A DNA stretch of 55,266 nt from Gammaproteobacteria bacterium (GTDB lineage Bacteria; Pseudomonadota; Gammaproteobacteria; Steroidobacterales; Steroidobacteraceae). The stretch is from positions 1 through 55,266 of the forward strand of contig JAABQQ010000011.1 in NCBI GenBank assembly GCA_011391405.1, read 5' to 3'. Both the position numbers and the translations under genes were made by a program. The notes under the pieces were generated by a model, which saw nothing but the letters and a program-made list of their open reading frames with translations, searched no databases and was not told where the DNA came from. How positions within the stretch are numbered: the first letter of the stretch is position 1; every line of letters begins with the position of its first letter. Below are positions 16,802 to 29,358 of the stretch, one piece after another.

Positions 16802-16858
16802 GCAGCCCGCGCATGTCTGCCTTTCCGCGCTCGGAAGGCGACGGCGAAAAACGTGGCG

Positions 16859-17845
16859 CTACAGCTCTTCCCAGGGTTCACGCCCCGACGAAATCGGGGT
16901 CGCGTTCGTGGCTGTGCCCTCGGCACCTAAGGGAGTAGCCCACTGCAGGGCGGCAACCGCCGCCGCGCGACGCGCTTCAAGGCCCGCAAAATCGAACGCC
17001 TGCGGATCGGCGAGGTGCGACGTCGTCACGTTGCCCAGTGACGAGAAGATCGCCTCGGTGCGTCCCGGAAACTCGCGCTCCCAGTCCGTCAGCATCTTTT
17101 TCACGATGCCGCGCTGCAGGTGCTGCTGCGAGCCGCAGAGAGTGCAGGGAATGATCGGAAACTGCCGGGCGCGCGCATAGCGTTCGATCTCGCGCTCCGG
17201 CACGTAGGCCATGGGCCGGATCACGATATGCCTGCCATCTTCCGACAGCAGCTTTGGCGGCATCGTCTTCAAGCGGCCGCCGAAGAACATGTTCAGGAAC
17301 AGGGTCTCGACGATGTCATCGCGATGGTGACCGAGCGCCACTTTCGTGATGCCGTTCTCCGACGCATAGCGATACAGCGCACCGCGCCGCAGGCGGGAGC
17401 ACAGACCGCACATCGTGCGGCCCTCGGGAATCACGCGCTTCACGACGCGATACGTGTCCTGCTCGATGACGTGAAACGGCACGCCGAGCGCCGTCAGGTA
17501 GTCGGGCAGCACATGCTCGGGAAAGCCGGGCTGCTTCTGGTCGAGGTTCACTGCAACGAGGTCGAAGCGCACGGGCGCGCTCCGCTGCAGCGAAAGCAGC
17601 ACGTCGAGCAGCGTGTACGAATCCTTGCCGCCCGAGAGGCAGACCATCACGCGGTCGCCGTCCTCGATCATGCGGAAGTCTTCGATGGCCTTGCCGACAA
17701 GGCCACGCAGGCGCGCTTGCAGCCGCTTGAAGGTTTTTGACGTGTGGGGCGGGGACGCGCGATGTCCCTCGGCCTCGCCTGTCGCCGGGCCCGTCTCGGC
17801 CGGGGAAAAGTCGGGGTCGAGCCTCAAATGCTTGTGCCGGTTCAC
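16859..17845 (-). CDS. ttcA: tRNA 2-thiocytidine(32) synthetase TtcA
   Basis: A 328-residue enzyme that thiolates cytidine 32 in certain tRNAs, using ATP and an Fe-S cluster. The PP-loop motif [17 protein letters not shown] is near residue 70. The family's two CxxC pairs, CGLC and CTLC, flank [21 protein letters not shown]. Length and motif order are typical. The N-terminal 35 residues and the C-terminal tail are less conserved. The start is GTG 17845. It is divergent from the hybrid kinase gene. Confidence 0.95.
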   Translation of the reverse strand: MNRHKHLRLDPDFSPAETGPATGEAEGHRASPPHTSKTFKRLQARLRGLVGKAIEDFRMIEDGDRVMVCLSGGKDSYTLLDVLLSLQRSAPVRFDLVAVNLDQKQPGFPEHVLPDYLTALGVPFHVIEQDTYRVVKRVIPEGRTMCGLCSRLRRGALYRYASENGITKVALGHHRDDIVETLFLNMFFGGRLKTMPPKLLSEDGRHIVIRPMAYVPEREIERYARARQFPIIPCTLCGSQQHLQRGIVKKMLTDWEREFPGRTEAIFSSLGNVTTSHLADPQAFDFAGLEARRAAAVAALQWATPLGAEGTATNATPISSGREPWEEL

Positions 17846-18013
17846 GGTTTCACCGTTGACCGGCCCGTATTCTGTTAACCGCCCGCTCGGACCGCCTACG
17901 GGAAGTACTCGCGCAAGCGCTACTACTACGATGAAAACGACTCATTATTCCTCCGCACAGCGCGTCATGGTATCGCAGGCCGCTGCCGTGCGGCGCGACG
18001 GGACTGCACTCGC

Positions 18014-20995
<2,982 letters not shown>

Positions 20996-21047
20996 CTTGG
21001 ATGATGGACCAGACTGATTGCTCGGTCCGCATGGAGATTTTGCACGC

Positions 21048-23249
21048 ATGGATCCGACCCACAGCACCACGATCCTGATCGCGGACGACGACCCCTCGCA
21101 CCTGCTGCTCGCCGAAGCAGCCCTCGGCGGCGCAGGGTTCGTAGTGCATACCGCCAACGACGGTGAAGAGGCGGTACGGCAGTTCGAGCCCACGCAGCCC
21201 GACTGCGTCATTCTCGACGTCAACATGCCGAAAATGACCGGCATCGAAGTCTGCCGTCGAATCCGTGAGCGTGCCGACGGTCGGCTACTGCCGATCCTGA
21301 TGCTGACCGGACGCAATGACATCGTGTCGATCAGCGACGCCTTTGCCGCCGGAGCGAGTGACTTCGCCCAGAAGGGCATGAACCCGCGCCTGCTGGTTGA
21401 GCGAGTGCGTTTCCTGCTGCGCGACCGCGCCATGCAGGACAATCTCTGGTCGAGTCGCTCCAAGCTGTTGCTGGCCCAGCGCATCGCGCGGGTCGGCCAC
21501 TGGGAACTCACGCTCGATGGCAGGACCCTGGACATGTCGCCCGTGGTGGGCCAGATCCTCGAATGCGATTCGCAGCCCATGGAACGCTATGAATCGTTCG
21601 TCGCTATGCTCGACCCCGCCGAGCAAATCCAGGCGCGACAGGCTTTCATAGCCTGCGCCACCGACAACAGCCGGTTCAGCTCAGAACACCGCCTGCGAAC
21701 GGCCGCCGGCAAGGATCTCTATATCCACCAGGAAGCGGAACTCGTCCAGGCCGCCGGCTCGGCTCACGCACACACGGTCCTGGTCACGCTGCAGGACCTC
21801 ACCCGCCTGCGCCGGGCTGAAGACGCCGTACAAACCCTCTCCTATTTCGACAGCGCCACGGGCCTGCCGAACCGCCGCCACCTCCTCGAGCAACTGTCGA
21901 TCGCACTCAAGGACCGCAAGCCCGGGATCGCCCTGTGCGTGGCGGCCTTTCGCGTGCACGGACTCGACCGCATCGCGCAGGCGCACGGCGCCGAACTCGC
22001 GGACAAAATCCTGTCCGAGGCAGCTCGACAAATCGGCGAGCATCTGGCCGAGGCCAGCACCGGGGGTACCCTGCTCAAGCAGGCCAACACCGCCAGGGTG
22101 TGTCGCACTTCCGAGGCGGGTTTCGCAATGCTGGTCCCCAGTCGCGAGTCGGTCGAGAACCTGTCGGATCTGATCCGCACGGCGCTCGCGCGCGTGAGCG
22201 GCCAACCGACGAATCTGGGGACCGAGTACCTGCCGGCCGTCAGTGCCGGCCTCGCGCTGGTCGATGGCGACACGACGGGCGCCGAGCAGTTGTTGACCAA
22301 CGCACAGGCGGCATCCGAACAGGCGCGGGAACCGCGTTCCTGCGAACTGTTCACACCGGTGCCATTGGCTCGCTCGCGCAGGCGACTGGCGATCGAAACA
22401 GCACTGCGGCGGGCGGTCGCAGCGGGCGAACTGCAGCTCGTGTACCAGCCCCGCGTTGCGAGCGACACGCTCGATATCACGGGCGTCGAGTGCCTGCTGC
22501 GCTGGGAGCATCCGCAACTCGGATCGGTCGGACCCGAGGAGTTCGTGCCGATCGCCGAAGAAACGGGTCTTATCGACCAGATCGGCGACTGGGTCCTCGA
22601 TGAGGCCTGCCGGCAGCTCGCCTCGTGGCGCGCGCGCTTCGAGGACAACTTCTTCGTGTCGATCAACATCGCCGCGCGCCAGCTGCGCCAATCGAACTTC
22701 GCCAGCCACATCAAGGCGGCGCTCGACAAGCATCGGCTACCGGCAAATGCACTCGAAATCGAGATCACCGAGTCAAGCATCGTGCACGCCCCGCAGGAAA
22801 CCCGTCGCATGCTCGAGGCGCTCCGGCGCGAGGGTGTCCGAATCTCCATGGACGATTTCGGGACGGGCTACTCTTCGCTGGGCCAGATACGCCGGCTGCC
22901 GTTCGACTGCGTGAAGCTGGACCGGTCGCTGATGGCCGACCTGTACACCGACGTCGGCGCCCAGGGTGTCACGGCAGCGATCCTGGCCATGACGAGGACC
23001 CTGCGGATCCGCTCGGTGGCCGAGGGCATCGAGGACCCGGAGTCGCTTGAGATGGTGAGTTGCCTGGGTTGTGACGAGGTCCAGGGGTTTTACATCTCGC
23101 CACCACTCAAGGCCCGCGACTTCGCCGACTGGCTGGACGCTGGCGGCGCGGTCGTGCTTGCGCGGCACAGGGCGGCCGCAATTGCGATCGAGCTGGAAGC
23201 CTCAAAGATAGAAGTCGGTCCCGCGCTACGAACCGCTGACCTGCCGTGA
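21048..23249 (+). CDS. Response regulator with PAS, degenerate GGDEF and intact EAL domain
   Basis: A 733-residue protein. The N-terminal receiver has acceptor D57 in CVILDVNMPKMTG. A PAS-like segment (~145-255) follows. The GGDEF domain begins FDSATGLPNRRHLLEQL, but the signature itself reads S355-E-A-G-F, so it should not make c-di-GMP. The EAL domain has E481 (ECLLRW in place of EALLRW), NIAARQLRQ, EIEITESS, D602-D603-FGTGYSS, VKLDRSLM and SVAEGIED, all expected for an active phosphodiesterase. It should lower c-di-GMP when signalled. ATG 21048 is chosen; an in-frame TTG at 21018 is less likely. It follows the hybrid kinase and is probably its output. Confidence 0.9.
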   Translation: MDPTHSTTILIADDDPSHLLLAEAALGGAGFVVHTANDGEEAVRQFEPTQPDCVILDVNMPKMTGIEVCRRIRERADGRLLPILMLTGRNDIVSISDAFAAGASDFAQKGMNPRLLVERVRFLLRDRAMQDNLWSSRSKLLLAQRIARVGHWELTLDGRTLDMSPVVGQILECDSQPMERYESFVAMLDPAEQIQARQAFIACATDNSRFSSEHRLRTAAGKDLYIHQEAELVQAAGSAHAHTVLVTLQDLTRLRRAEDAVQTLSYFDSATGLPNRRHLLEQLSIALKDRKPGIALCVAAFRVHGLDRIAQAHGAELADKILSEAARQIGEHLAEASTGGTLLKQANTARVCRTSEAGFAMLVPSRESVENLSDLIRTALARVSGQPTNLGTEYLPAVSAGLALVDGDTTGAEQLLTNAQAASEQAREPRSCELFTPVPLARSRRRLAIETALRRAVAAGELQLVYQPRVASDTLDITGVECLLRWEHPQLGSVGPEEFVPIAEETGLIDQIGDWVLDEACRQLASWRARFEDNFFVSINIAARQLRQSNFASHIKAALDKHRLPANALEIEITESSIVHAPQETRRMLEALRREGVRISMDDFGTGYSSLGQIRRLPFDCVKLDRSLMADLYTDVGAQGVTAAILAMTRTLRIRSVAEGIEDPESLEMVSCLGCDEVQGFYISPPLKARDFADWLDAGGAVVLARHRAAAIAIELEASKIEVGPALRTADLP

Positions 23250-23272
23250 AGTTCTAGGACCCGAGCACGGCA

Positions 23273-24778
23273 TCACGACGCGACCTCCTCGAGGTACTTC
23301 GCTTCGGCGTATCTCAGCCAGGGCGCCGCGGACAGCGTGCGGCCGGTCGCGTCCTTGATCAGCTCCTGCGCGCCCACGCTCGCACCGCGGCCGTGCACGT
23401 TCTGCCGCAGCCACTCGAACAGACCGCCGAAGCGGCCGTCCGCGATCTCCGCGTCGAAGTGCTCGCTCTGCGTCCGCAGGGTTTCGTGCAGCTGCGCGGC
23501 AATGAAGGAGCCCAGCGCATACGACGGGAAATACCCGAACTGTCCCAGGGCCCAGTGCGGGTCCTGCAGGCAGCCTTCGGTATCGTTCGACGGGCGCAAG
23601 CCGAGTCGACGGTCGAAGCCGGCGCGCCACGCCTCTGGCAGGTTACGCACCGGCATCGTCCCCTCGAAAATCTGCTTTTCCAGGTCGTAGCGCAGCATGA
23701 TGTGGACGGGATACGTAAGTTCGTCCGCGTCGGCACGGATCGCACTGCGGCGCACGCGGGTGAGCGTGCGGTAGAGATTCTCGACGTCCCACTCGGGACC
23801 GGTGCACCCGAAGTGCTTCTCGAGCAGCGGCCGCAACCACGTGAGGAACGGCCGGCTGCGGCCAATGATCATCTCGAGCAGCAACGACTGGCTTTCCTCG
23901 AGCGCCATGCCGCGATCGCGACCCACCGGCTGGTCGCGCCATGCGGCGGGCAGGCCGAGGTCGTACATCGCCTGCCCGACTTCGTGCAGCACGCCCATCA
24001 GGCCGGTGAACGGTTCATTGACGTCGTAGCGGGTGGCGATGCGCACGTCGCCCCACACGCCTTCCGTGAATGCACGACTGCTCTCGTCGAGGCGGCCGCG
24101 GTCAAACGGGAAGCCGATGACGCGCATCACTTCGTGCGCCAGCGCGCGCTGCTTCGACAGGCTCACCTTGCCGACGATTGGCAGCGGCGGGCGTTCCGCC
24201 TGCAGTTCGATGGCCTCCCGGATCAGGTTCGGCAGGCGCCGGATCATTACCTTGAACAGCTGGTCGATGTCCGCGCTGAGGAAGCCCGGGCTGAAACCGT
24301 CGATCAACGAGTCGTACGGCGCGAGCCCGAGTGCCTGCGACAGCACCTGTGCCTTGTCGCGGGTCAGTGCGACCACTTCCTCGAGGTGCGGCGCGAAGAG
24401 CTCGAAGTTGTTCTCCTGGCGCGCTTCAAGCCAGCGCACTTCAGCGAGCGACGTGGCGCGCGCCAGGCGGGTGATCAGCGTCAGGGGCGTGGCGATCGCG
24501 TGATCGCGTTCGCGGCGCATCTCGCGCAGGTTGGCGAGCTGCCAGTCCTCGAGCTGCGCCTGGTTGGCCTGTGCGCGCTCGATCAGGCGCGACACTTTCG
24601 GCGACGTGAGCAACGTGTGGCATTCGGAATCGAGGACGGCGAGCTGTTCGCCGCGGACATCGGCGCTGCCCCGCGGCATCATCACGGCCGAATCCCAGCG
24701 CAGCAGGCTCGCCGCGCCCTGGAACGCGTGAAGGCGGCGGAATTCCTGCTCGAGTTGCTGGTAAGGACTCTGTGCCAT
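23273..24778 (-). CDS. M32-family carboxypeptidase (Taq type) with altered zinc motif
   Basis: A 501-residue helical protein of the M32 family, recognised by SLLRWDSAVMMPRGSADVRGEQ, the substrate region DVRIATRYDVNEPFTGLMGVLHE, and the C-terminal GYFPSYALGSFIAAQL. M32 enzymes trim C-terminal residues and need HExxH plus HESQ. Here the first motif reads H265-E-V-G-Q269 and the second L293-E-E-S-Q-S, so the second zinc His is Gln and the His before Glu295 is Glu. Glu295, the third ligand, is kept. The protein may use an altered metal site or be inactive. ATG 24778 gives the normal N-terminus; the open frame runs further upstream. Confidence 0.85.
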   Translation of the reverse strand: MAQSPYQQLEQEFRRLHAFQGAASLLRWDSAVMMPRGSADVRGEQLAVLDSECHTLLTSPKVSRLIERAQANQAQLEDWQLANLREMRRERDHAIATPLTLITRLARATSLAEVRWLEARQENNFELFAPHLEEVVALTRDKAQVLSQALGLAPYDSLIDGFSPGFLSADIDQLFKVMIRRLPNLIREAIELQAERPPLPIVGKVSLSKQRALAHEVMRVIGFPFDRGRLDESSRAFTEGVWGDVRIATRYDVNEPFTGLMGVLHEVGQAMYDLGLPAAWRDQPVGRDRGMALEESQSLLLEMIIGRSRPFLTWLRPLLEKHFGCTGPEWDVENLYRTLTRVRRSAIRADADELTYPVHIMLRYDLEKQIFEGTMPVRNLPEAWRAGFDRRLGLRPSNDTEGCLQDPHWALGQFGYFPSYALGSFIAAQLHETLRTQSEHFDAEIADGRFGGLFEWLRQNVHGRGASVGAQELIKDATGRTLSAAPWLRYAEAKYLEEVAS

Positions 24779-24927
24779 GGCCGGTCGCGGACGTTCTGCC
24801 GCTCCCCCGCAACTGCGGAAGAGGCCGCGCAGTGCGCGGGTGGAGTTGCCCCGGGGTCGGGCAAGGATTGTAGCAAGGCGCCGGTCCAATCGCGGGCCGG
24901 ACCCGAAAAAATGCTTCTTTTTACTTA

Positions 24928-27900
24928 TTATTCAGCCGGTTGCGTTCCATCCACCGGCCCGCCACTAGCGAATTTCTGGCGCAACTGCTCGAGCCGGTGC
25001 GCCACATCCTCCGGCGACCCGGTGTTGCGGGCGACCAGCGCATAGACAACCGGGACCACGACCAGCGTCATCAGCACCGAAATCACGACACCGTAGAAGA
25101 CGACCACGCCGATCGACTGCAGCGAACCGGCGCCCGCGCCGGCCGCGAGCATCAGCGGCAATGCGCCGAAGGCCGTGCAGAAGCTGGTCATCAGCACGGG
25201 ACGCAGGCGGATCGCCGCGGCCTCGATCACGGCCTCGGTGTACTCCACTCCCCGGTCGCGCAGCTGGTTGGCGAACTCGACGATGAGGATGCCGTTCTTC
25301 GCGGCGAGCCCCACCAGCATGATCGCCGCGATCTGGCTGTAGACGTTGATCGACATGCCATACATCCACAGTCCGACGAGCGCGCCAATGATGGCGAGCG
25401 GCACGGTGGTGATGATGATGAACGGATGCAGGAAGCTCTCGAACAGCGCTGCCAGTACCAGGAACACGACCACCAGCGTCAGCAGGAACATCCAGTACAG
25501 CTGCGAGCCCGACTGCTTGAACTCACGCGACGGGCCGTCGAACGCGAGCTTGACCGAGGGCGGCATCTCTTTCTCGATGACGTTCTCGACGTACCGCAGG
25601 CCGTCGCCGAGCGCGTATCCCGGCGTGAGCGCAGCGCTGACCGTGATCGAGCGTAATCGGTCGAACCGGTTGAGGCGCGTCGGACCCGCAAGCTCGTTGA
25701 GCTTCACCAGGTTCGACAGCGGGATGAGTTCGCCCGTGCGATCGGAACGCACGTACAGGTTGTCGAGATCGGTGGGTGTCGCGCGGTCTTCAGCGCGTCC
25801 TTGCAGAATCACGTTGTATTCGCGGTCACGGTCGATGAACGTCGTGACGATGCGCGAGCCGAGCACGGTTTCGAGCGTGCGCGACACGGTCTGCAGCGAG
25901 ACGCCGAGATCGGCCGCGCGGTTGCGATCCACCGCGACACTGAGCTGTGGTTTGCGCTCTTCGTAGTTCGACTGGACGTTGGTGAGGCCCGGGTTTTCGC
26001 CCATGCGCTGCATCAGGAGATCGCGCCATTGCACGAGATCGGCGTACTCGGTTCCCTGCAGGACGACCTGTACCGGCGCGCCGCCACCGCCGAAGCCGCC
26101 CGGCACCGTCACGAAGCCGCGTACCCCCGGCACCGCATTGAGTGGTCCGCGCAGCGACTGCGCGATCTGGTCCGCCGTGCGCTTGCGCTCGCCCCAGGGC
26201 GCCAGCAGCAGGAAGCCGCGTGCCTCGTTCACCTGGCTGCCGGAGCCGCCAAAGCCGCCCGGCACGCGTGTATTGACACGCTGCACGTCGCCCGTTTCCA
26301 TCTGCTTCGCCGCCATACCTTCCAGGATGCGCACGTGGCGATCCATGTATTCGAGCGAAGAGCCCTCGGGGCCGTTCATGCCGATGAAGAGGAAGCCCCG
26401 GTCTTCCACTGGAGCGAGTTCGCTCGGCAACACCTTGAGCAGCACCGCAGCGATGGCAGTGGCGGCGAGCGTGCCGCCGATGACGAGCCAGGGCCGGCGC
26501 ATGGCGCGCCGCAGGTTGCGGTCGTACCAGGCGGACAGGCGCTGGAAGAAATCGTCGACCGTGACGGCCATGCGCGAGCGATGCGCGCCGCCCGCAAACA
26601 GTTTCGACGTCATCATCGGCGTCAGCGTCAGCGCAATGAGTGACGAGAACGCGACCGCTGCCGCGATCGTGAAACCGAACTCGCGGAACAGCTTGCCGAC
26701 ATTCCCCGACAGGAACGACATCGGCAGGAACACGGCGACGAGCACCATCGTCGTCGCAACCACGGCGAAGCCGATTTCGCGCGAGCCGTCGACCGACGCA
26801 ATCAAGGCGGGCTCGCCGTTTTCCATGCGCCGGTAGATGTTCTCGAGCACCACGATCGCGTCGTCGACGACGAGGCCGATGGCGAGCACCAGGCCGAGCA
26901 ACGTCAGCGTGTTGATCGAGAAGCCCAGCGCACCCATGACGATGAATGCGGAAATGATCGACACCGGGATCGTCACCGCGGGCACGAGCGTGGCACGCAG
27001 GTTGCCGAGGAAGAGGTAGATGACCGCGATCACGAGGGCCATCGCGATCAGCAGCGCCTTGACGACTTCGCGCATCGAGGATTCGATGTAGACGGAACGA
27101 TCGAGGTTCACCTGGAGCCGGGTACCCTCCGGCAGGTCGGAAATGATACGGGCCTGCTCGGCGCGCACAGCCTTGGCGACTTCGAGCGTGTTGGCCTTCG
27201 AGATCTGCTCGATGCCGATGCTGATGCCCGGCACGCCGTTGGTACGCGAAATGGTGCGTTCGTTCTCGGCGGCGAGGCGCACGTCGGCCACTTCGCCCAG
27301 GCGCACCAGATAACCCCCTGCGCCGCGGCCGATGACCAGGTCGCGGAATTCCTGCTCGGTGTTGAGGCCGGTTTCGGTGCGGAGCGTGAGTTCGCGTTGC
27401 GAGGATTCGAGGCGGCCGGCCGGCAGCTGCACATTCTCGCGGCGCAGCGATGCTTCGACGTCGGCTACGGTGAGCTGGCGTGCCGCGAGCGCCTCACGGT
27501 CGATCCACACGCGCATTGCATAGCGGCGGGCGCCACCCATGCGCACACGTGCCACGCCCGGCAGCACGCTGAAGCGGTCGACGAGTTCGCGTTCGGCAAA
27601 GTCGGTGAGTTCGAGCACGTTCATCGTGTCGCTCGACAACACCAGCCAGATGACCGGGTCGGCGCCGAAATCAACCTTGCCGACCTCGGGCGGATCGGCC
27701 TCGGGCGGCAGGTTGCCGACCACGCGCGCCACGCGGTCGCGCACGTCGTTGGCGGCTTCGTCGACCGAGCGGCCCGGATCGAATTCGATGTTGATGCTCG
27801 AGCGGCCGTCGGTGCTCTGCGAAGTGATCTTGGTGATGCCCTCGAGGCCCGCCACGCGCTCTTCGATCACCTGCGTGATCTTGGTCTCGACGACGTCCGC

Positions 27901-28065
27901 TGCCGCGCCGAGGTAATTGGTATCGATCGAGACAATCGCGGCTTCGACGTCGGGAAGCTCGCGCACCGCCAGTCGCGAGGCCGACAGCAAACCGAGAATC
28001 ACCAGCATCAGGCTGATGACCGCGGCAAAGACCGGACGCTTGACCGAGACTGCCGAAATTTTCAT
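24928..28065 (-). CDS. RND multidrug efflux permease (HAE-1 group)
   Basis: A 1045-residue inner-membrane proton/drug antiporter. The family start is clear (ISAVSVKRPVFAAVISLML), as is the two-fold layout of 12 membrane helices with two large periplasmic loops. Helix 4 holds the proton-relay aspartates in LAIGLVVDDAIVVLENIYRR. The C-terminal half repeats the plan (VGLAAKNGILIVEFANQLRDRG). It works as a trimer with the adaptor encoded just upstream and an outer-membrane channel, which is not in this window. Its ATG overlaps the adaptor stop codon by 4 nt. No local TetR or MarR regulator is present. Confidence 0.93.
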   Translation of the reverse strand: MKISAVSVKRPVFAAVISLMLVILGLLSASRLAVRELPDVEAAIVSIDTNYLGAAADVVETKITQVIEERVAGLEGITKITSQSTDGRSSINIEFDPGRSVDEAANDVRDRVARVVGNLPPEADPPEVGKVDFGADPVIWLVLSSDTMNVLELTDFAERELVDRFSVLPGVARVRMGGARRYAMRVWIDREALAARQLTVADVEASLRRENVQLPAGRLESSQRELTLRTETGLNTEQEFRDLVIGRGAGGYLVRLGEVADVRLAAENERTISRTNGVPGISIGIEQISKANTLEVAKAVRAEQARIISDLPEGTRLQVNLDRSVYIESSMREVVKALLIAMALVIAVIYLFLGNLRATLVPAVTIPVSIISAFIVMGALGFSINTLTLLGLVLAIGLVVDDAIVVLENIYRRMENGEPALIASVDGSREIGFAVVATTMVLVAVFLPMSFLSGNVGKLFREFGFTIAAAVAFSSLIALTLTPMMTSKLFAGGAHRSRMAVTVDDFFQRLSAWYDRNLRRAMRRPWLVIGGTLAATAIAAVLLKVLPSELAPVEDRGFLFIGMNGPEGSSLEYMDRHVRILEGMAAKQMETGDVQRVNTRVPGGFGGSGSQVNEARGFLLLAPWGERKRTADQIAQSLRGPLNAVPGVRGFVTVPGGFGGGGAPVQVVLQGTEYADLVQWRDLLMQRMGENPGLTNVQSNYEERKPQLSVAVDRNRAADLGVSLQTVSRTLETVLGSRIVTTFIDRDREYNVILQGRAEDRATPTDLDNLYVRSDRTGELIPLSNLVKLNELAGPTRLNRFDRLRSITVSAALTPGYALGDGLRYVENVIEKEMPPSVKLAFDGPSREFKQSGSQLYWMFLLTLVVVFLVLAALFESFLHPFIIITTVPLAIIGALVGLWMYGMSINVYSQIAAIMLVGLAAKNGILIVEFANQLRDRGVEYTEAVIEAAAIRLRPVLMTSFCTAFGALPLMLAAGAGAGSLQSIGVVVFYGVVISVLMTLVVVPVVYALVARNTGSPEDVAHRLEQLRQKFASGGPVDGTQPAE

Positions 28066-29249
28066 CGCGCGGGACCGTCACCTTCGCCAGCCGCGACGGC
28101 GGATCGCCTGGGTGCCGCGGTCGGTTCGGTCACGCTGACGCTGGCGCCGTCCCGCAGCTTCTGCGTGCCTTCGGTGACCACGATTTCGCCGGCCTGCAAT
28201 CCATCCGTGACCTGCACGGTGCCGACGGCGCGCTCGCCAGTCTGGATCTTGCGCTTCGACGCCTTGCCGTCCTGCACGACGTAAACGAACACGTCACCCT
28301 GCTCCGGCACCAGCGATTCCTCCGGCACCACCAGCACGTCGGCCGTGCCGCGCGAGAGGTGCACGTTGAGGAACATGCCGGGCTTCAGCAGACCGTCGCC
28401 GTTCGGCACCAGCGCGCGCACGACGACAGAACGCGTATTGGGGTCGACGCGCGAGTCGACACTCGCGACCGTGCCTGCGAACACCTGGCCAGGGTACGCA
28501 ACGCTCTTCGCTTCGAGCGTCAGGCCGGGCTTCATCGCCGCCACGACCCGCTCGGGCACGGTGAAGTCGAGCTTGATCGTGCTGGTGTCGTCGAGCGTGG
28601 TGATGACGGTGCCCGGGGCGACGAGGCCGCCGACGCTTGCGCGACGCAGGCCGACCCGGCCATTGAACGGCGCGCGGATGACCGTGTCGCTCAGGCGTGC
28701 GCGCGCGGCGGCGACGCGTGCCACGTTCGCCGAGTACGTCGACTCGATCTGCTCGATCTGCTGGTCGGAGAGCACCTTGGTTTCGTACAACTCACGGCTG
28801 CGCTGCAACTGGCTTGCGCTTTCCTTCAGCGCGGCATCGGCCACCGCCAGATCGGCGCGGGCCTGCGCACCGTCGAGTTCGACGAGGATGTCGCCCTTGC
28901 GGACCTGCTGGCCCTCGGCGAAGCGAATTGCCGTGACGAGATTGGACACTTTGGCTGTGACGTCGATGGATTCGCTGGCACGTGCCGTGCCGAGCGCTTC
29001 GACTTCGAGCGAGAGATGCTCGATGCGCGACGGAGTCGCCACGACCGGGATGACAGGGCCGCCGCCTGCGCCACCACCCGGCTTGCCCGCAGGCGCACCG
29101 GGCTTGCCCCCGGCCATCGAGGCACCGGGTGGACTGCCCATCGAGGCAGGCGCGCGCTTGGCCCGCTCGCCGGCGATATGCCAGGCAAAGCCGACGATCA
29201 AGGCGCCGATCAGGGTGCCGAACAGCACCTTTCGCAGGGAATCAGGCAT
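28062..29249 (-). CDS. RND periplasmic adaptor (membrane fusion protein)
   Basis: A 395-residue adaptor with a single N-terminal membrane anchor (LFGTLIGALIVGFAWHIAG), then an unusual Gly/Pro-rich stretch of about 30 residues. The family domains follow: lipoyl half VSNLVTAIRFAEGQQVRKGD, an alpha-hairpin, second lipoyl half IRAPFNGRVGLRRASVGGLV, and beta-barrel and membrane-proximal domains to KLRDGASVSV. It links the pump to an outer-membrane channel. It is translationally coupled to the permease. The start is ATG 29249. Confidence 0.92.
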   Translation of the reverse strand: MPDSLRKVLFGTLIGALIVGFAWHIAGERAKRAPASMGSPPGASMAGGKPGAPAGKPGGGAGGGPVIPVVATPSRIEHLSLEVEALGTARASESIDVTAKVSNLVTAIRFAEGQQVRKGDILVELDGAQARADLAVADAALKESASQLQRSRELYETKVLSDQQIEQIESTYSANVARVAAARARLSDTVIRAPFNGRVGLRRASVGGLVAPGTVITTLDDTSTIKLDFTVPERVVAAMKPGLTLEAKSVAYPGQVFAGTVASVDSRVDPNTRSVVVRALVPNGDGLLKPGMFLNVHLSRGTADVLVVPEESLVPEQGDVFVYVVQDGKASKRKIQTGERAVGTVQVTDGLQAGEIVVTEGTQKLRDGASVSVTEPTAAPRRSAVAAGEGDGPAR

Positions 29250-29271
29250 CGGGTTGTGTTGGCGCGACAGC

Positions 29272-29308
29272 GCGAATCAGGGGGAGCCGTGGATTATCCC
29301 TGATTCGC
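29272..29308. promoter_or_regulatory. 11-bp inverted repeat upstream of the efflux operon
   Basis: GCGAATCAGGG (29272-29282) and CCCTGATTCGC (29298-29308) are perfect complements 15 nt apart. They lie 23-59 nt before the adaptor start codon, and after the cysteine synthase stop on the same strand. It could be an operator for an unlinked regulator or a cysK terminator without a T-run. Confidence 0.45.
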
Positions 29309-29358
29309 ATGTCTGCCGCTCGCGGATGTCGACGCTGTGCGCCCCGTCGTGTTGCGGC

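Noticed and set aside
23393-25045. 550-residue plus-strand frame over the M32 gene
   Set aside because: Complement of the carboxypeptidase; no domain, no ribosome site, and it runs into the RND gene.
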